The notes below the pieces were generated by a model, which saw only the letters and a program-made list of their open reading frames with translations, searched no databases and had not been told where the DNA came from. From assembly GCA_022841825.1 (NCBI GenBank), contig JALHQT010000005.1, positions 310,001 to 374,000 on the forward strand: a stretch of DNA of 64,000 nucleotides, given 5' to 3'. Of this stretch, positions 35,604 to 44,036 are shown piece after piece. This DNA comes from Anaerolineae bacterium (GTDB lineage Bacteria; Chloroflexota; Anaerolineae; Aggregatilineales; Phototrophicaceae). Position 1 is the first letter of the stretch, and every line of letters starts with the position of its first letter. Position numbers and translations under genes: made by a program.

Positions 35604-35774
35604 TTCCTGCCTCTATTCATCATTCGGACACGCGATGCGCAGAAGTGCGCTTCTGTGAAAGTCGTCTGCGAAACCAACGGAAAGTTGCATCGCGTGCGCC
35701 GCACTCATCGCACTCTCATCTACACGAAATGGCAGCGCCTTTGTGACTAATTCACCCCCGCCAGACAATTTTCC

Positions 35775-35803
35775 TTGACAATATGTAAAGCTTGCTTTAC
35801 AAT
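35775..35803 (+). promoter_or_regulatory. Near-consensus promoter with embedded perfect operator
   Basis: TTGACA (35775-35780), 17-bp spacer, TACAAT (35798-35803). The palindrome TGTAAAGCTTGCTTTACA (35784-35801, 8+2+8, exact) fills the spacer and overlaps the -10, an ideal repressor site. The XRE regulator encoded at the end of this operon is the obvious binder. Confidence 0.8.
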
Positions 35804-35834
35804 TTTGGATGTTAGATAGGTAAGGATGCTTCGC

Positions 35835-35999
35835 ATGACTCCAAACACTCCACGCAAAATCTCCCCCACGCTGTCGCTCGGCGCGGCAATCGCCATCGGG
35901 ATAGGCATCGGCGCAGCGACCTCGAACATCGCCGTTGGGATCGCCATCGGGATCGTCCTCTTTGCCGCAAGCACGCGCCTGCGCCACCGCGACCAATAG
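35835..35999 (+). CDS. 54-residue glycine-zipper membrane protein
   Basis: A short ORF with AAGGA 8 bases before the ATG and a near-consensus promoter. Residues 14-45 are one long hydrophobic stretch with GxxxG spacing (GAAIAIGIGIGAATSNIAVG, IAIGIVLF), bounded by a basic N and C terminus (RLRHRDQ). It is likely a one- or two-helix membrane peptide. It is first in an operon with a four-helix membrane protein and an XRE repressor. No family recognised. Confidence 0.65.
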   Translation: MTPNTPRKISPTLSLGAAIAIGIGIGAATSNIAVGIAIGIVLFAASTRLRHRDQ

Positions 36000-36009
36000 G
36001 GCAAGCGCA

Positions 36010-36411
36010 ATGGCGTCGCCAAATCCAACCACCCGCGCCAATCGGCAGTATGCGCGCAGCTTCATCCTGACGATGGGGCTGTACGTGGTGACGCTGCCGT
36101 TCGCTGTCGGCTTCGTCAACATCCTGCCGGAAGGCGATCCCCTACGCTATCTGATCATCCTCGTCCCGGTGCTGCCGCTGTTGGCGACTCTGGTCGTCTT
36201 CATGCGCTGGCTGCGTCGGGTAGATGAGTTCCAGCGCAAAGTGCAGTTCGAGGGCTTCGCCTTCAGCATGGCGGTGACGATAATCGTCACGCTGACGCTC
36301 GGCTTCCTGGAACGCGCCGGCTTCCCCAAGCTCGATACGCTCTGGATACCAATCATGATGATCTTCCTATGGGGCATCGGCGTGGCGATTGCGAACGGTC
36401 GCTACCGATGA
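36010..36411 (+). CDS. Four-transmembrane protein in XRE-regulated operon
   Basis: A 133-residue membrane protein with hydrophobic segments near residues 18-36, 46-66, 84-103 and 110-128. An RRVDEFQRKVQ loop lies in the middle. It starts 10 bp after the glycine-zipper gene; an earlier in-frame start would overlap that gene and is rejected. Its stop overlaps the ATG of the XRE regulator (ATGA). Pairs of small membrane proteins with a 66-residue XRE regulator are common in bacteria but poorly understood. Confidence 0.75.
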   Translation: MASPNPTTRANRQYARSFILTMGLYVVTLPFAVGFVNILPEGDPLRYLIILVPVLPLLATLVVFMRWLRRVDEFQRKVQFEGFAFSMAVTIIVTLTLGFLERAGFPKLDTLWIPIMMIFLWGIGVAIANGRYR

Positions 36412-36608
36412 GAAATCGCCTGCGCGTGCTGCGCGCCGAACGCGAGTGGTCACAGGGGGAGCTGGCGGATCGGCTGGGCGTGTCGCGGCAGACGATCAAT
36501 GCGCTGGAGACGGGCAAGTACGACCCCAGCCTCGATCTGGCATTCAAAATCGCCCGGCTGTTTGAGATGAAGATCGAGGAAGTGTTCATGCCGGGGGAAG
36601 AGGAATGA
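36408..36608 (+). CDS. XRE/Cro-type DNA-binding regulator
   Basis: A 66-residue single-domain repressor, almost all helix-turn-helix: RNRLRVLRAEREWSQGELAD, RLGVSRQTINALETGKYDPS, then LDLAFKIARLFEMKIEEVF. Translationally coupled to the upstream membrane gene by ATGA overlap. The perfect palindrome in the operon promoter (35784-35801) is its likely autoregulatory site. It has no ligand domain, so induction may occur through the membrane partner. Confidence 0.88.
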   Translation: MRNRLRVLRAEREWSQGELADRLGVSRQTINALETGKYDPSLDLAFKIARLFEMKIEEVFMPGEEE

Positions 36609-36674
36609 CCTGAGTCTTGGATGGGCAGAAGCCGCTATAATGGATACACAACAATTGGAACAGGAATGACTGGC

Positions 36675-36920
36675 ATGGCAGTTCAACGGTTAGCGGCGTG
36701 GGAGGAGGTGGATGAGTTTTTGACGTCCACGCCTACGCCGCAGCAAATCATCGCGTTTCGTCTTTCCGATGCCTCTCAGCAGCGCCTGTCGATGCTGCTA
36801 GAGAAGAATCGACGTGGAGAGATCAGCCTTGCAGAAACCGAGGAACTTGATCAGATGCTGGCGATTGACACGTTCATGGGGCACTTGAAGGCGAGGGCGT
36901 TCAAGAAGCTGCGCAAATGA
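36675..36920 (+). CDS. Small partner protein of the HNH nuclease (module copy 2)
   Basis: An 81-residue protein paralogous in pattern to that at 29277-29531: STPTPQQIIAFRLSDASQQR, LLEKNRRGEISLAETEELDQ and LKARAFKKLRK. AGGA at 36662-36665 sits 9 bases before the ATG at 36675 and directly abuts the ATG at 36666, so the former is chosen. TATAAT at 36636-36641 is a likely -10. The stop overlaps the HNH start by 4 bp. Confidence 0.72.
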   Translation: MAVQRLAAWEEVDEFLTSTPTPQQIIAFRLSDASQQRLSMLLEKNRRGEISLAETEELDQMLAIDTFMGHLKARAFKKLRK

Positions 36921-37324
36921 CATACATCCCGGTGTCACTTCGTCGCATCGTAAGCGAGCGTTCGGGAGATCGCTGCGAATACTGCTTGCGTCCGCAGTGG
37001 ACGAGCGTACTCACATATGAAGTTGATCATATCATTGCGGAAAGTCACGGCGGCGACACAGTTGAAGAAAACTTGTGTCTTGCCTGCCCGCGCTGCAATC
37101 GACTCAAGGGCAGCAACCTATCATCCATCGATCCTGTCACGAAAGACATCACGCCACTCTTCAATCCTCGTAAGGATGTATGGCGTGAACACTTTTTACT
37201 AGACGGTGCATTGATCGCAGGTAAAACGAACATAGGTCGAACCACCGTCCGTCTCTTCAATCTGAATACCCCTGAAGAGGTCAGCCTGCGCAGAGAGTGG
37301 ATCGACCTCGGTATCTATCCTTAA
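36917..37324 (+). CDS. HNH endonuclease-like protein (module copy 2)
   Basis: A 135-residue HNH protein: CEYC near residue 20, YEVDHIIAESHGGD, NLCLACPRCNRLKGSNL and FNPRKDVWREHFLLDGA. Roughly half of its residues match the copy at 28873-29280 by eye. It is coupled to the small protein by ATGA overlap and ends 5 bp before the convergent oxidoreductase gene. Same open question of toxin, defence or repair role. Confidence 0.85.
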   Translation: MTYIPVSLRRIVSERSGDRCEYCLRPQWTSVLTYEVDHIIAESHGGDTVEENLCLACPRCNRLKGSNLSSIDPVTKDITPLFNPRKDVWREHFLLDGALIAGKTNIGRTTVRLFNLNTPEEVSLRREWIDLGIYP

Positions 37325-37329
37325 GACGA

Positions 37330-39348
37330 CTACATCCGCTCCGCGATGATCTCTGCCACGTCCTTGACTTCGGGACCACCCTCAACCGCCGTCTGCGCCG
37401 TCGTGAACATCTGCATACAGAACGGGCAGCCAACCGCCAGCGTATTCGCGCCGGTCGCCTTCGCCTCTTCGTAGCGCTCGATGTTGACCGCCTTCGTGCC
37501 GTGCTCCTCTTCCTTCCAGAACTGCGCGCCGCCCGCCCCGCAGCAGAACGAATTCTTCTTGCTGCGCGGCATCTCGGTCAGCGCGGCACCTGTGCTCGCC
37601 AGCACGGTGCGGGGCGCGTCAATCACGCCGTTATGACGCCCCAGGTAGCACGGATCGTGGAAGGTGACGTTCGACTGGCGTTTGGGATGCGCATCCGCCG
37701 GGATTTTGCCCGCCGCGATCAGCTCCTCGATCAGCTCGGTGTGATGAACGACTTCGTAATCGCCGCCGAACTGGTGATACTCCTTGCCGATGTTGTGGAA
37801 GCAGTGCGGGCAGGTGACGACGATCCGCTTGGGGTTGACGGCGTTCAGCGTCTCGACATTGCCCTGCGCCAGCTCCTGATAGAGATATTCGTTGCCCGCG
37901 CGACGCGCTGCATCGCCCGTGCAGTTCTCCTGCTCGCCCAGCACCGCGAACGAGACACCTGCCTTGTTGAGCACCTTGACGAGCGCTCGTGCCGTCAACT
38001 GCGCACGCGGGTCATAACTCGCCGCGCAGCCCACCCAGTAGAGGATGTCGAAGGTCGGGTTTTCCTCGACGGTCGGCACTGGGAATTCCAGCCCCTTCGC
38101 CCAGGCGAAGCGATTCTCCGTGCTGCCCCAGGGATTGCCGCGCCGCTCCATGCCCTGGAACGCCGTGCCGAGTTCGCTGGGGAATTCATTCTGCGTCAGC
38201 ACCTGGTCGCGGCGGATGTCGAGGATGTCGAGCATCGGCTCATTGCCGACCGGGCAGATGTCGATGCACGCGCCGCACGCTGTACACGCCCAGACAGCGC
38301 TCTCGCTGATCGCCCACCCCATCAGAGGCAGCGGCGTCGCCGCCCCGCCCGCCAGATCGCTGAAGTGTTCGCGGAAGATCGACCGCTTGTTGACCTCATA
38401 CGCCGCGGGCGACAGCTCCTTGCCCGTCGTGTAGGCGGGGCAGACATCCTGGCAGCGGTTGCACATGATGCAGGCGAAGCCATCGAACAGGTTGGTTTTG
38501 GTCAGCTCCTCGATCTTGCCCGCGCCGAACTGCTCTGCCGTCTCGTCTTCGAGGTCGAGCTTTTCCATCTCGCCGAGCGAGCTGCGGCGTGGGCGTGTCA
38601 GGAAGTTGAGCGGTGCCATGAAGAGGTGCGCGTGCTTGCTGTAGGTGAAGTACGGCGTGAAGAGCAGGATGCCGCCGAGCGCTACCCACCAGAAGAGATG
38701 CTCCATAATGCGCGCGCCATCCGGCGTCAGCACCGCCCAGATCGGCGCGACGGCGCTGGCGAATGGCATGAACGGATCGGCGTCGCGCGACGCGATCACA
38801 CTCTCGCCGAGGAAGCGCGCGCCGACATGCAGCAGGATGAAAACGCCGACGATCAGCGAGTCGTTGCTGACCGCGCCTTCTTTGACCGACTTGTGAAGCA
38901 GCACATTGTCGTGGTATTGCAGCTCGCGCTTGTTGGGCAGCACGAAGCGCCGCAGCAGGAAGTAGACCACGCCGACGATCACGGCGACGCTGAAGACATC
39001 CGCCAGAAGCCGGAAGATGTCGTAAACAGCCCCAAAACTCTTGAGCGTGGCGTCGAAGTCCGGGATGTAGCCGCGCAGCAAATCGACCGCGTTGACAAGG
39101 AAGTAAAAGGTGAAGCCCCAGACGATGCCGAGGTGGAACAGGCTGGAAATCCTGCGGGTTTTGAGCGTGGTGGATTGGGACAGATACACGCTCAGGGCGC
39201 GCCAGGCGCGGCGCGGCAGGTCATCGAGATACAGCTCACCTTTGCCACGATGAATGATCGCGACCATCTTCTGGAATCCCGCGACCGTCGCGCCGATGGC
39301 AAACAGCGCCAGCATGAAGAACGCCATCTTCTCGACCAGTGTGAGCAT
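37330..39348 (-). CDS. Membrane-bound iron-sulfur oxidoreductase (heterodisulfide-reductase-like, NarI-CCG fusion)
   Basis: A 672-residue fusion. The N-terminal 270 residues have about six transmembrane helices like the gamma subunit of nitrate reductase/HdrE. Then two 4Fe-4S motifs occur (CIMCNRCQDVCP and CTACGACIDICP), followed by two CCG domains (YWVGCAASYD...CPHC; DPCYLGRHNG...FCCGAGG). Such proteins pass electrons between soluble donors (often electron-transfer flavoprotein) and the quinone pool. No ETF or acyl-CoA dehydrogenase gene is adjacent. AGGGGGA lies before the ATG. Good family call; redox partner unknown. Confidence 0.88.
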   Translation of the reverse strand: MLTLVEKMAFFMLALFAIGATVAGFQKMVAIIHRGKGELYLDDLPRRAWRALSVYLSQSTTLKTRRISSLFHLGIVWGFTFYFLVNAVDLLRGYIPDFDATLKSFGAVYDIFRLLADVFSVAVIVGVVYFLLRRFVLPNKRELQYHDNVLLHKSVKEGAVSNDSLIVGVFILLHVGARFLGESVIASRDADPFMPFASAVAPIWAVLTPDGARIMEHLFWWVALGGILLFTPYFTYSKHAHLFMAPLNFLTRPRRSSLGEMEKLDLEDETAEQFGAGKIEELTKTNLFDGFACIMCNRCQDVCPAYTTGKELSPAAYEVNKRSIFREHFSDLAGGAATPLPLMGWAISESAVWACTACGACIDICPVGNEPMLDILDIRRDQVLTQNEFPSELGTAFQGMERRGNPWGSTENRFAWAKGLEFPVPTVEENPTFDILYWVGCAASYDPRAQLTARALVKVLNKAGVSFAVLGEQENCTGDAARRAGNEYLYQELAQGNVETLNAVNPKRIVVTCPHCFHNIGKEYHQFGGDYEVVHHTELIEELIAAGKIPADAHPKRQSNVTFHDPCYLGRHNGVIDAPRTVLASTGAALTEMPRSKKNSFCCGAGGAQFWKEEEHGTKAVNIERYEEAKATGANTLAVGCPFCMQMFTTAQTAVEGGPEVKDVAEIIAERM

Positions 39349-39570
39349 AAATTGTCCCCCTGAGGCTCTCCCCTGCTTGAGGCTGGCTTGAGCGCAGCAA
39401 GAATTGTAAATCTCTATCAGATAATTCGAGTCTACCCCGCTCTCTCAGAAGCCGCAAAAGTCGCCAACTTGGTCGTGAAAAGCGAATTATGCGTGAATAT
39501 TAACGCCGCGTAAGCGGACTATCCGTTAGAATGATCCAGACTTAACCTTGTTTCTTCATTCAGTTGAGTG

Positions 39571-41496
39571 ATGCCCATGCAGAGAGTGTTCACCCCGGCG
39601 ATTCGTGTGATGAATCGCCTACGCTATCCTTTCAAGTTTCTCCTGGTTGGGCTGCTTCTGCTCATCCCGACCATTGTGCTGCTGACGCAGTACATCGACA
39701 GCATCAACCATGACATCACATTCTCCGCCAATGAGAAGCTAGGCGTGGAATACAACGCGCCCCTGCTGGCATTGTTGGAGGGGATCAATACGCATGGTTA
39801 CTATGCTTATCTGGTCAAACTGGGGAGCGAGATTGAGTATGCGGATGAGTTGGCGGCTGCCGCGAGCGACATGCAAGATGCGTTAGACACGCTGACGACG
39901 ATCAACGCGCGTTTGGGATCTCTACTCCATGTAACCTCAGATTTCACGCGCACGCAGGTATCCGTGGAGAGATTATTGACCGACGTGGGGCAGATGTCTG
40001 CTGAGGAAAGCAATAATGCCCATCTCGCGGCGCGAACGAGCGTACTCAACCTGATCGTTGTGGTGGGTAACAACTCGAACCTGATCCTCGACCCAGACAT
40101 CGACAGCTACTATCTGATGGATGCCGTTATCAACAAGCTCCCTCAGCTCTTGAGCTATCTGTCGCAAATCGAAATTGCGGGTGCCGTTGCGATACAGGAA
40201 CGTTCCCTCGACGAAGACCGGCTGCCCATGACGCTGCTGGCAGAAAACGCAGGCTCCATTCTTCAAAGTAATGAAAACGGCTACGAATTCGCGTTCGACT
40301 ATAATCCACTGGTGTCCGTGCCGTTGCGTCCCCCAGTATCAGAAGCGTTCGACACCACCCGTGCCTACTTGCGAAATGTCACCCGGTCAGACGATGATCT
40401 GGGTACGATCCCCGAATTTCATGAGTACAGCATCCGCGTACGCCAGCAACTCTTTGCCCTTTATGACCTCGTCGCCGAGGAGCTGAACATGCTGCTGGAC
40501 GCACGCATTGATGACTTCATCGCGCAGCGAAGCGCGGTGCTCGCGGTCGCGGCGCTGGCAGTGCTGGCATCCGTCTATTTCTTCGTCGGCTTCTATCTCG
40601 CGGTTCGCCGCACGATCGACGACCTGCACCGCACGTCCGAGAGCATGATCAGCGGCAGGCTGCAACAGTCGATGGTGTTCGAGAATCGTGACGAGTTCCA
40701 GGAAGTCGTCACAGCGTTCAACAATGTCGCCAACGAAATGGTCGCCGCTCGTGACCGCGCGCTCCAGGCGAGCCGCCTGAAAGATGAGTTCCTCGCCACG
40801 ATGTCACATGAACTGCGCACGCCGCTCAATTCGATCATTGGCTATACGGGCATCCTCGTCACCGGGATGCGTGGCAGCATTGACGACACGGCAAAAGGAC
40901 TGCTTGGGCGTGTCCGCGAAAGCAGCCAGAGCCTGCTCAATCTGATCAACGACATCCTCGACATCGCCAAAATCGAGGCAGGACGCATGGACATCATCGA
41001 TGCGCCGTTTGTGCTGCGCAATCTGGTCGACTCGCTGAGCGGGGAAGCAGAAGTTCTCTCGCGCCAGAAGCAGGTCAATTTTGAGGTCGTCGTCGATCAG
41101 GAACTTCCGGATACTGTGATCGGCGATGTGGATAAGCTGAGGCAGGTCGTACGTAACCTGCTCTCGAACGCCATCAAGTTCACTGACGAAGGCGTTGTGC
41201 GCCTGAAAGTGTACGGCAAGAGCGAGACGCTGCATTTCGAGGTGAGTGATACCGGGATTGGCATTCCGCCCCAGGCACTCGACTACATCTTTGATGAGTT
41301 CCGGCAGGTGGATGGTTCGACCCGCCGTGTGTATGGCGGTACGGGGCTGGGATTGGCGATTGTACGCAAGTTATGTCTAGCGATGGGCGGGCGCATCACC
41401 GTACAGAGCAAGTTGGGCGCGGGCAGCACATTCACGGCGATCGTGCCGCTGCGCGTCGATGTTTCGCAGACTTCAAGTGCCATGAGGAGTGCATGA
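39571..41496 (+). CDS. Transmembrane HAMP-type sensor histidine kinase
   Basis: A 641-residue kinase. Two transmembrane helices (FLLVGLLLLIPTIVLLTQYI near residue 20; AVLAVAALAVLASVYFFVGF near 315) flank a ~270-residue external helical sensor. A HAMP linker follows, then H-box ATMSHELRTPLNSIIGYTGI, N-box NLLSNAIKFTDEG, G1 VSDTGIGIPP, and G2 GGTGLGLAIV. Hybrid-type sequence but without a fused receiver; two stand-alone receivers follow instead. ATG at 39571 is taken, with GTG 39568 and ATG 39577 as alternatives; no strong ribosome site. Confidence 0.88.
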   Translation: MPMQRVFTPAIRVMNRLRYPFKFLLVGLLLLIPTIVLLTQYIDSINHDITFSANEKLGVEYNAPLLALLEGINTHGYYAYLVKLGSEIEYADELAAAASDMQDALDTLTTINARLGSLLHVTSDFTRTQVSVERLLTDVGQMSAEESNNAHLAARTSVLNLIVVVGNNSNLILDPDIDSYYLMDAVINKLPQLLSYLSQIEIAGAVAIQERSLDEDRLPMTLLAENAGSILQSNENGYEFAFDYNPLVSVPLRPPVSEAFDTTRAYLRNVTRSDDDLGTIPEFHEYSIRVRQQLFALYDLVAEELNMLLDARIDDFIAQRSAVLAVAALAVLASVYFFVGFYLAVRRTIDDLHRTSESMISGRLQQSMVFENRDEFQEVVTAFNNVANEMVAARDRALQASRLKDEFLATMSHELRTPLNSIIGYTGILVTGMRGSIDDTAKGLLGRVRESSQSLLNLINDILDIAKIEAGRMDIIDAPFVLRNLVDSLSGEAEVLSRQKQVNFEVVVDQELPDTVIGDVDKLRQVVRNLLSNAIKFTDEGVVRLKVYGKSETLHFEVSDTGIGIPPQALDYIFDEFRQVDGSTRRVYGGTGLGLAIVRKLCLAMGGRITVQSKLGAGSTFTAIVPLRVDVSQTSSAMRSA

Positions 41497-41927
41497 TGAA
41501 AGCAATACGTCAAGACCTGTTAAGTGGGTGGAAGGTGCTGGTTGTCGAAGACGATCCCTTCAGCCTCGACGTCGCAACGATCATGCTGGAAGCCCACGGC
41601 GCCCAGGTGCATACGGCGGAAGATGGTGCGCAGGGTTACAAGACTGCGCAGGTGGTGCGCCCCAACTTCATCCTCTCGGATATTTCGATGCCAGGCATGG
41701 ATGGCTGGATGATGATCGACGCGCTCAAGGCAGACCCGCGCACCAAAGACATCCCGGTGATCGCGCTGACCGCGCACGCCATGAAGGGCTACCGCGAGCG
41801 GGCGATTGCCAGCGGCTTCCACAACCTGCTGACCAAGCCGCTGACGCCAGAGACCTTCATTCATGACCTGATCGTGCTGTTGGTTGATGTGCCGGAGCTG
41901 ACCGCCGCGCTCAAGGACAGCGTGTGA
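41496..41927 (+). CDS. Stand-alone receiver protein 1
   Basis: A 143-residue response-regulator receiver without an output domain. VLVVEDDPF carries the acidic pair, the phosphoacceptor Asp is in ILSDISMPGMDGW, Thr is in IALTAHAM and Lys in LLTKPLTP. GAGGAG (41484-41489) favours the ATG at 41496, which overlaps the kinase stop. It should receive phosphate from the upstream kinase and act through protein contacts. Confidence 0.88.
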   Translation: MKAIRQDLLSGWKVLVVEDDPFSLDVATIMLEAHGAQVHTAEDGAQGYKTAQVVRPNFILSDISMPGMDGWMMIDALKADPRTKDIPVIALTAHAMKGYRERAIASGFHNLLTKPLTPETFIHDLIVLLVDVPELTAALKDSV

Positions 41928-42006
41928 ATGGTCACGTCAATGCAGTAGAGCCAGGTTATGGTCGTATTATGAGAACACTTCGCAATCCAAACAGGGAGAG
42001 TACCTG

Positions 42007-42372
42007 ATGAGTGAATGGCACATGTTGGTGGTCGAGGACGACCTGTACAGCCAGGATGTTGCTTCGACGATCCTGCAATATCACGGCGTCCATGTCGATG
42101 TCGTCGCGACTGCGGAAGAGGGGCTTTCACTCCTCCAGAATAATCATTATCACGCGGCGATCATCGACCTCTCGCTGCCGCAAATGGATGGCTGGGGGTT
42201 GCTGCGTCAGATCAAAGGCAGCCCTGCCCATGCCCACATGCCCTGTATTGCCGTGACCGCCTATTACAGCGGACAGGTCGCACAGCAGGCAATTGAGTCG
42301 GGTTTCACGGCGTTCTTCCCCAAGCCGCTCGAACCGGAGAGCTTTGTTCAGGATCTGGCACAGTACCTGTAG
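42007..42372 (+). CDS. Stand-alone receiver protein 2
   Basis: A 121-residue CheY-like receiver: MLVVEDDLYS, phosphoacceptor Asp in AIIDLSLPQMDGW, Thr in VTAYYS, Lys in FFPKPLEPE. It lies 79 bp after receiver 1 with AGGGAG upstream. Two output-less receivers behind one kinase suggest a branched phosphorelay or phosphate sink. It is convergent, by 1 bp, with the AI-2E-family gene. Confidence 0.88.
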   Translation: MSEWHMLVVEDDLYSQDVASTILQYHGVHVDVVATAEEGLSLLQNNHYHAAIIDLSLPQMDGWGLLRQIKGSPAHAHMPCIAVTAYYSGQVAQQAIESGFTAFFPKPLEPESFVQDLAQYL

Positions 42373-42373
42373 G

Positions 42374-43405
42374 TCACACCTTTTCGCTGACGAGGGCGAC
42401 CAACCCCTTCGCGTCGTCCTCGCCATCCAGCAGCATGATCTTGACCAGCAGCGTCAGCGGCACCGCCAGCAGCGCGCCCGACGCCCCCAGCACCCATGTC
42501 CAGAAGATCAGCGAGAGGAAGATGAAGAGGCTGGTGATGCCCAGGTCTTCCGCCATGAAGCGCGGCGCAATGAAGCTCTCGATCACGTTGTTGATGACGC
42601 TGTAAAGCACCAGCAGCACCACCGCCATCAGCGGACCCTTCTCCAGCAGCGTCACGACGACGGGCGGGATGACGCCCAGCACAAAGCCGATGTTCGGGAT
42701 GTAGTTGGTAATGACCGACAAGACACCCCACTGCACTGCGAAATCGACGCCAATGATCAGCATGACCACCGTCTGCACGACGGCGATGATGACGCCGAAG
42801 ACGGTGCGCAGGATCATGTAGCGCTGCACGCTGCCGATGAACAGCGCCGCCTTATCCAGCCAGCGGCTGTCCTCCGGCAGCACCGCGCGCAGCCGCGCCG
42901 GGATGTTCGGTGCGTCCAGCAGCATGTAGACCAGGATCAGGAAGACCAGCAGAACATTGCCGAGCGAATTGCCGACCGCGCCCAGGATGCCGCTGACGAA
43001 CGGAAAGAGCGAGGTCGGGTCGAAGGTCTCAATCGCCTCGGTCGCCTGCTCGGATAAGCCGAGCGACTCGATCTGCGTAGTCACCCCTTCCTCCAGCGAC
43101 TGCACCTGCGCTTCGTAACGCGGCAGCGCGCGGATGAGCTGGTTGGCGGAGACACCGACAAAGACCACCAACGCCGCGCCGATGCCAAGGATCAGCAGCA
43201 GGATGACCGCCAGCGACGTGCCCTGCGACATGCCGCGTCGCATCAGCCCATTCCGCAGTGGCGCGCAGAGCATGGCGATCAGCGCCGCCAGGAAGAAGGC
43301 ACTCAGCGGCTCGGCGAAGGCGCGCATCCCAGCGACGACGACGATGACGGACGCGGTGACCATGAGCAGGCGCGCGGGGCGCGAGAAAGCGGGGAGGGTG
43401 GGCAT
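42374..43405 (-). CDS. AI-2E-family transporter (PF01594)
   Basis: A 343-residue membrane protein with seven to eight predicted transmembrane helices in the family's usual layout: an N-terminal pair, a long amphipathic section (LPRYEAQVQSLEEGVTTQIE), then LLVFLILVYMLLD and VLLVLYSVINNVIESFIAP. Members export autoinducer-2 or act as Na+/H+-type exchangers. The ATG at 43405 has AAGGAA 8 bases upstream; a TTG at 43426 is rejected. Monocistronic. Confidence 0.87.
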   Translation of the reverse strand: MPTLPAFSRPARLLMVTASVIVVVAGMRAFAEPLSAFFLAALIAMLCAPLRNGLMRRGMSQGTSLAVILLLILGIGAALVVFVGVSANQLIRALPRYEAQVQSLEEGVTTQIESLGLSEQATEAIETFDPTSLFPFVSGILGAVGNSLGNVLLVFLILVYMLLDAPNIPARLRAVLPEDSRWLDKAALFIGSVQRYMILRTVFGVIIAVVQTVVMLIIGVDFAVQWGVLSVITNYIPNIGFVLGVIPPVVVTLLEKGPLMAVVLLVLYSVINNVIESFIAPRFMAEDLGITSLFIFLSLIFWTWVLGASGALLAVPLTLLVKIMLLDGEDDAKGLVALVSEKV

Positions 43406-43476
43406 GGGCGAGTTTCCTTCTGACAAGCGCTACAGCATAGCATACACGAAACGCACGATTGTTAACCACCGACCCC

Positions 43477-43506
43477 TTGACATCAATCGAAATTTCGTTC
43501 TAAGAT
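43477..43506 (+). promoter_or_regulatory. Promoter with CGAAATTTCG palindrome in the spacer
   Basis: TTGACA (43477-43482), 18-bp spacer, TAAGAT (43501-43506). The spacer holds the perfect 10-bp palindrome CGAAATTTCG. It drives the PD-(D/E)XK-like gene. Confidence 0.65.
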
Positions 43507-43541
43507 CGCACTAATGTTCTCATGGCGATGTGAGGAACGCC

Positions 43542-44036
43542 ATGCACAAGGCAGCTCCTGAGCACAGGTTCCGCGATCAACTCGACCAGGGCAAACGCGC
43601 CGAAGCCTTCCTTGACATCTACTTCTCCCGCTGGTTCCACATCCACCCCGTCTCGCTCGATACCGAGCTGCGCGACGGCTACGACCGCATCTTCCAGCGC
43701 CGCAACAACCCCGAACGGCTCAAAATCGAATACAAGGCAGACTGGCAGGCGGTGGAGACGGGCAACGCCTTCATCGAGACGATCTCCGTCTACGAGGAGC
43801 GCAAGCCCGGCTGGGCGCACACCTCGCAGGCGGACATGCTGATCTACTTCGTACCGCCGCGCGGCGCGGTCTACATGCTGCCGCTGCCCGCCATCCGCTT
43901 CATGCTGCCGAGCTGGAAGCTGCGCTACCGCGAAGTCCCTGCGCCCAACCAGGGCTACAAGACCTATGGGCTGCTTGTTCCGCTGCTCCAGCTTGGGCGC
44001 TTCGGCAATGTGCGCCAGGTGGCAACTATGCGATGA
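43542..44036 (+). CDS. PD-(D/E)XK nuclease-like protein of unknown role
   Basis: A 164-residue protein. A candidate nuclease core is visible: Glu21 in the first helix (GKRAEAFLDIYF), Asp48 (YDRIF) and Glu63-x-Lys65 in LKIEYKADWQ, then a Thr/Ser-rich beta strand. The spacing fits Holliday-junction resolvase or restriction-like folds. AGGA 5 bases before the ATG at 43542 selects that start over GTG 43530. It has a strong promoter with operator-like palindrome and overlaps the convergent hydrolase gene by 11 bp. Not assigned to a known system. Confidence 0.6.
   Translation: MHKAAPEHRFRDQLDQGKRAEAFLDIYFSRWFHIHPVSLDTELRDGYDRIFQRRNNPERLKIEYKADWQAVETGNAFIETISVYEERKPGWAHTSQADMLIYFVPPRGAVYMLPLPAIRFMLPSWKLRYREVPAPNQGYKTYGLLVPLLQLGRFGNVRQVATMR

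Noticed and set aside
37297-39363. 688-residue open frame on the plus strand
   Set aside because: It is the antisense shadow of the Fe-S oxidoreductase gene; the translation is Arg/His/Ala-rich without a fold pattern, while the minus strand encodes intact CxxCxxC motifs.
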